From positions 1 to 64,000 of the forward strand of contig NZ_NMQV01000011.1 of the NCBI RefSeq assembly GCF_002234375.1: a stretch of 64,000 nucleotides of DNA, written 5' to 3'. Source of the stretch: Pseudomonas fluvialis. GTDB lineage: Bacteria; Pseudomonadota; Gammaproteobacteria; Pseudomonadales; Pseudomonadaceae. The stretch's first letter is position 1. Each line of letters opens with the position of its first letter. A program made the position numbers and the translations under genes. Below are positions 61,447-64,000 of the stretch, piece by piece. The notes beneath the pieces were generated by a model. It did not search any database. It was given only the letters and a program-made list of their open reading frames with translations, and had not been told where the DNA came from.

Positions 61447-62190
61447 TTATCTATCGTCCTGCTGGCGGATGAATTCCGCCAGCAGCGCTTGTTCTTCTCC
61501 AGAAAGCGAGCGGCAATCCAGAAGATCGGCACGACGTTGCCAGGTTCGCCCGAGGGCCTGTTGCAAACGCCAGCGCCGGATGTGTTCATGGTTGCCGCTG
61601 AGCAGCACCTGTGGAACACGTATTCCCGCATACACCTCCGGTCGTGTGTAGTGCGGGCAATCGAGCAGGCCATCGCTGAACGAGTCCTCCTCGGCGGAGT
61701 CCGCGTGGCCCAAGGCCCCGGGAAGCAACCGCGTTACCGCATCGATCAGCACCATGGCCGGCAGCTCACCACCGGACAGCACATAGTCGCCAATCGACCA
61801 TTCCTCATCGACATGGGTTTCAATGAAACGCTCGTCGATCCCCTCATAGCGGCCTGCGATGAGGATCAGCGCCTGATTCTGCGCCAATGCCCGCACCCCC
61901 GCCTGCTTCAAGGGCTGCCCCTGCGGCGAAAGGTAGATAACCTTGGCCTGCGATCCCGCCGCTTGCCTGGCCGCTGCCAAGGCGCGCTCGAGGGGCTCGA
62001 TCTTCATCACCATGCCGGGGCCACCGCCGAAGGGCCGATCATCCACAGTGTGGTGGCGATCTTCGGTGTAGCTGCGCGGATTCCAGCAGTTCAGCCGAAG
62101 CAAACCCTGCCTGACCGCACGGCTGGTAATGCCGTACTCGCTGATGGCCGCGAACATCTCGGGAAACAGCGTGATGACTTCAACCTGCAT
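61447..62190 (-). CDS. trmD: tRNA (guanine37-N1)-methyltransferase TrmD
   Basis: TrmD methylates G37 of tRNAs that read CNN codons, preventing frameshifts. The 247-residue protein opens [13 protein letters not shown] and has [13 protein letters not shown] and the trefoil-knot SAM site: [24 protein letters not shown] and [19 protein letters not shown]. The gene lies 15 bases after rimM and 43 before rplS. Confidence 0.97.
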   Translation of the reverse strand: MQVEVITLFPEMFAAISEYGITSRAVRQGLLRLNCWNPRSYTEDRHHTVDDRPFGGGPGMVMKIEPLERALAAARQAAGSQAKVIYLSPQGQPLKQAGVRALAQNQALILIAGRYEGIDERFIETHVDEEWSIGDYVLSGGELPAMVLIDAVTRLLPGALGHADSAEEDSFSDGLLDCPHYTRPEVYAGIRVPQVLLSGNHEHIRRWRLQQALGRTWQRRADLLDCRSLSGEEQALLAEFIRQQDDR

Positions 62191-62205
62191 GAGACACCGG
62201 CAAAG

Positions 62206-62742
62206 TCAGAATTCCGCATCCCAGATGACCTGCATCTCCCCGCTAGCCAGGTCGATACGCTGCACACACTGCTCGGTATAGGGCAGCAAGCGCTCGCGAT
62301 CATCCAGACTGCCCGGGCAGGGCTTGACCACCAGTACATCATTGGCGCCGGTTTCCAGCAGATGGTCGACCCGGCCGAACAGATGTCCGTCCTGATTGAT
62401 CACCCGCAGACCCTGCAACTGGTACCAGTAGTATTCACCATCGTCGAGCGACGGCAACAAGGCGCGCGGCACACAGATCTCGAAGCCGGCGTAAGTACGC
62501 GCCACCTCACGATCATCCAGACCACGCAGCTTCGCCACCAGGACCTTGCCCTGCAGGCGACCACTGACCAGTTCAACCTCTTTGCGCTCGCCGTCACGCT
62601 GCAGGATCCAGCAACGATAGTCGAGCAGGTTGTCCAGCGGATCGGTAAAGGAATACACCTTTATCTCACCGCGAATGCCATGCACCGAAACAATCTTGCC
62701 GAGGACGATGAGGTCTTCGGCCGGGGCCGGCACAGTATTCAT
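62206..62742 (-). CDS. rimM: Ribosome maturation factor RimM
   Basis: RimM assists 30S head assembly and binds S19. The 178-residue protein has the N-terminal beta-barrel VLGKIVSVHGIRGEIKVYSFTDP and the C-terminal PRC barrel DGEYYWYQLQGLRVINQDG...FGRVDHLLETGANDVLVVK. It lies eight bases after rpsP. Confidence 0.96.
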   Translation of the reverse strand: MNTVPAPAEDLIVLGKIVSVHGIRGEIKVYSFTDPLDNLLDYRCWILQRDGERKEVELVSGRLQGKVLVAKLRGLDDREVARTYAGFEICVPRALLPSLDDGEYYWYQLQGLRVINQDGHLFGRVDHLLETGANDVLVVKPCPGSLDDRERLLPYTEQCVQRIDLASGEMQVIWDAEF

Positions 62743-62750
62743 AAGCGTGC

Positions 62751-63002
62751 TCAGGCAGCAGCCTTGGCAGCTTCCTTCAGCAGCTGAGCAACACGCTCAG
62801 ACGGCTGCGCGCCCTGGCTCAGCCAGTAGCTTACGCGCTCCTGGTTGACCGACAGCTTGACTTCAGCGCCAGTCGCAACCGGGTTGAAGAAGCCAACGCG
62901 CTCAACAAAACGACCGTCGCGCGCATTGCGGCTGTTGGTCACGGTCAGGTGGTAGAACGGGCGCTTCTTGGAGCCGCCGCGAGCGAGACGAATAGTTACC
63001 AT
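62751..63002 (-). CDS. rpsP: 30S ribosomal protein S16
   Basis: S16 binds the 5' domain of 16S rRNA. The 83-residue protein begins [21 protein letters not shown] and has [13 protein letters not shown] and [13 protein letters not shown], the standard features. ATG 63002 is preferred; the upstream frame of 14 residues is not conserved. It leads the operon. Confidence 0.98.
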   Translation of the reverse strand: MVTIRLARGGSKKRPFYHLTVTNSRNARDGRFVERVGFFNPVATGAEVKLSVNQERVSYWLSQGAQPSERVAQLLKEAAKAAA

Positions 63003-63073
63003 GTGAACTTCGTTCCTGTAGGTGCTTGCAAAACCAAATGCCACACCGGGCCCTAGTGCCCGAAAGGCCGCGT

Positions 63074-63102
63074 ATTCTAAGAGCTAAAGCGTCAAGCCGC
63101 AA
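63074..63102 (-). promoter_or_regulatory. Candidate rpsP operon promoter
   Basis: On the minus strand TTGCGG (63097-63102) and TAGAAT (63074-63079) are separated by 17 bases. The -10 matches at five of six positions. It leaves a leader of about 65 bases before rpsP, in which autoregulation could occur. Confidence 0.5.
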
Positions 63103-63136
63103 GCGCCAAGGCCGGCAAGCCGTTGACGCGCCTCTC

Positions 63137-64000
63137 TCAAAGCTTCGGCAGGCCGCCCGGCATCATGCCGCCGAGACCGCGCATCATCTTGGCCATGCCG
63201 CCCTTGGCAGTGAATTTCTTCATCATTTTCTGCATCTGCTTGTGCTGCTTGATCAGCCGCCCGACGTCCTGTACCTGGGTGCCGGAACCCAGGGCAATAC
63301 GCCGCTTGCGCGAGCCGCTGATGATTTCCGGATCACGACGCTCCGCGGGCGTCATCGAGTTGATGATCGCCTCCATCTGCTTGAACTGCTTCTCCGCAGC
63401 CCCCTGGGCACCCTCGATCTTGCCCAGGTTGACCCCGCCAATCGACGGCAGCTTGTCCATCAGGCCACCGAGGCCGCCCATGTTCTTCATCTGCTGCAAC
63501 TGATCGCGGAAGTCCTCAAGGTCGAAGCCTTTACCTTTCTTAAGCTTCTTGGTGAGCTTCTCGGCCTTCTCGCGATCCAGGTTCTGTTCGGCCTGTTCAA
63601 TCAGGCTGAGCACGTCACCCATACCCAGGATGCGCGACGCCACGCGATCCGGATGGAAGGGATCGAGCGCCTCGCTCTTCTCGCCCATGCCGAGAAACTT
63701 GATCGGCTTACCGGTGATCGCCCGCACCGAAAGCGCCGCACCGCCGCGCGCATCACCATCCACCTTGGTCAGCACCACGCCGGTCAGCGGCAGTGCCTCA
63801 TTGAAGGCCCGCGCAGTATTGGCGGCATCCTGGCCGGTCATGGCATCGACCACGAACAGCGTCTCCACCGGCCGGATAGCCGCATGCAGTTGCTGGATCT
63901 CGGCCATCATTTCGCTATCGATAGCCAGGCGACCCGCCGTATCCACCAGCACCACATCGATGAACTTGAGCTTGGCCTCACGAATGGCTGCTTCGGCAAT
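63137..64000 (-). CDS. ffh: Signal recognition particle protein Ffh (C-terminal part)
   Basis: Ffh delivers nascent membrane proteins to the translocon with 4.5S RNA. The window holds the last ~287 residues, from IAEAAIREAKLKFIDV to the stop. The GTPase G motifs DTAGRL and TKVDGDARGG are visible. The methionine-rich M domain with GSRKRRIALGSGTQVQDVGRLIKQHKQMQKMMKKF follows, then a Gly/Met tail. The N domain and P-loop lie beyond the right edge. It is upstream of rpsP in the same direction, 134 bp away. Confidence 0.97.
   Translation of the reverse strand: MAEAAIREAKLKFIDVVLVDTAGRLAIDSEMMAEIQQLHAAIRPVETLFVVDAMTGQDAANTARAFNEALPLTGVVLTKVDGDARGGAALSVRAITGKPIKFLGMGEKSEALDPFHPDRVASRILGMGDVLSLIEQAEQNLDREKAEKLTKKLKKGKGFDLEDFRDQLQQMKNMGGLGGLMDKLPSIGGVNLGKIEGAQGAAEKQFKQMEAIINSMTPAERRDPEIISGSRKRRIALGSGTQVQDVGRLIKQHKQMQKMMKKFTAKGGMAKMMRGLGGMMPGGLPKL

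Overview
The window is about 64 kb of moderately high-GC, gene-dense chromosome from a gammaproteobacterium of the Pseudomonas group. The evidence is gene order and protein character: an ABC (Gld-like) operon divergent from plsB, ampD/ampE next to a DUF1631 gene and nadC, lysS-prfB-recJ, thrC-hom-dsbC-xerD in one direction, and the rpsP-rimM-trmD-rplS operon beside ffh. I see no rRNA, CRISPR array, insertion sequence, integrase of mobile type or prophage. XerD is the housekeeping recombinase. The only tRNA found is tRNA-Gly(CCC) near position 900.

Layout. 1-1000: tail of a cysteine-rich CWC protein, a 16S rRNA pseudouridine synthase, tRNA-Gly and its terminator. 1000-4500 (minus): a three-gene ABC exporter of the gliding type (auxiliary protein, permease, ATPase). 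4840-8863 (plus): plsB, a DUF4197 protein and a TatD nuclease. 8900-17000: a chemoreceptor, a ROK sugar kinase, AmpE, AmpD, a DUF1631 protein and NadC. 17059-22012: a TriC-like RND efflux pump with its adaptor and a divergent TetR regulator. 22007-26359: RsmJ, an EF-hand protein, a DUF72 protein, a small unknown, TsaB and adenylate kinase. 26690-34219 (minus): PEP carboxylase, a zinc-ribbon/DUF2628/pilin chimera, a small membrane protein, a lipoprotein hydrolase, an AIM24-type protein, a QEGLA (DUF1704) metalloprotease-like protein and a lipoprotein. 34406-41513 (minus): LysS, RF2 with its programmed frameshift, a DUF533 protein, RecJ, YaeQ and a diguanylate cyclase. 41611-52301 (minus): the most unusual locus, described below. 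52505-55877: a class III CoA-transferase-like protein, a 2H phosphoesterase, an NTF2-like protein and an AraC/GlxA regulator. 55931-64000 (minus): ThrC, Hom, DsbC, XerD, a thioesterase, L19, TrmD, RimM, S16 and the C-terminal part of Ffh.

The best candidate for an under-described system is the co-directional set at 41611-52301: a YjfI-like DUF2170 protein, a PspA/IM30 (YjfJ-like) protein, a YqiJ-like OB-fold membrane protein, a YqiK-like flotillin, a ~1740-residue AAA+ ATPase, a rhomboid protease with an intact Ser/His dyad, and a single-HKD phospholipase D-type nuclease or lipase. Start codons overlap or lie close together. The leading gene is preceded by a 13-bp-arm inverted repeat, and GC-rich hairpins sit in the two largest internal gaps. 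Together they look like a membrane-surveillance machine: PspA and flotillin scaffold the membrane, the giant ATPase remodels something, and the rhomboid and HKD enzyme act as effectors. That role is inference. The family names are from recognition of the sequences, not from a database search.

Most other genes are ordinary core metabolism and maintenance. Start sites were chosen from ribosome-binding sites and family length, and differ from the longest open frame in about twenty cases.
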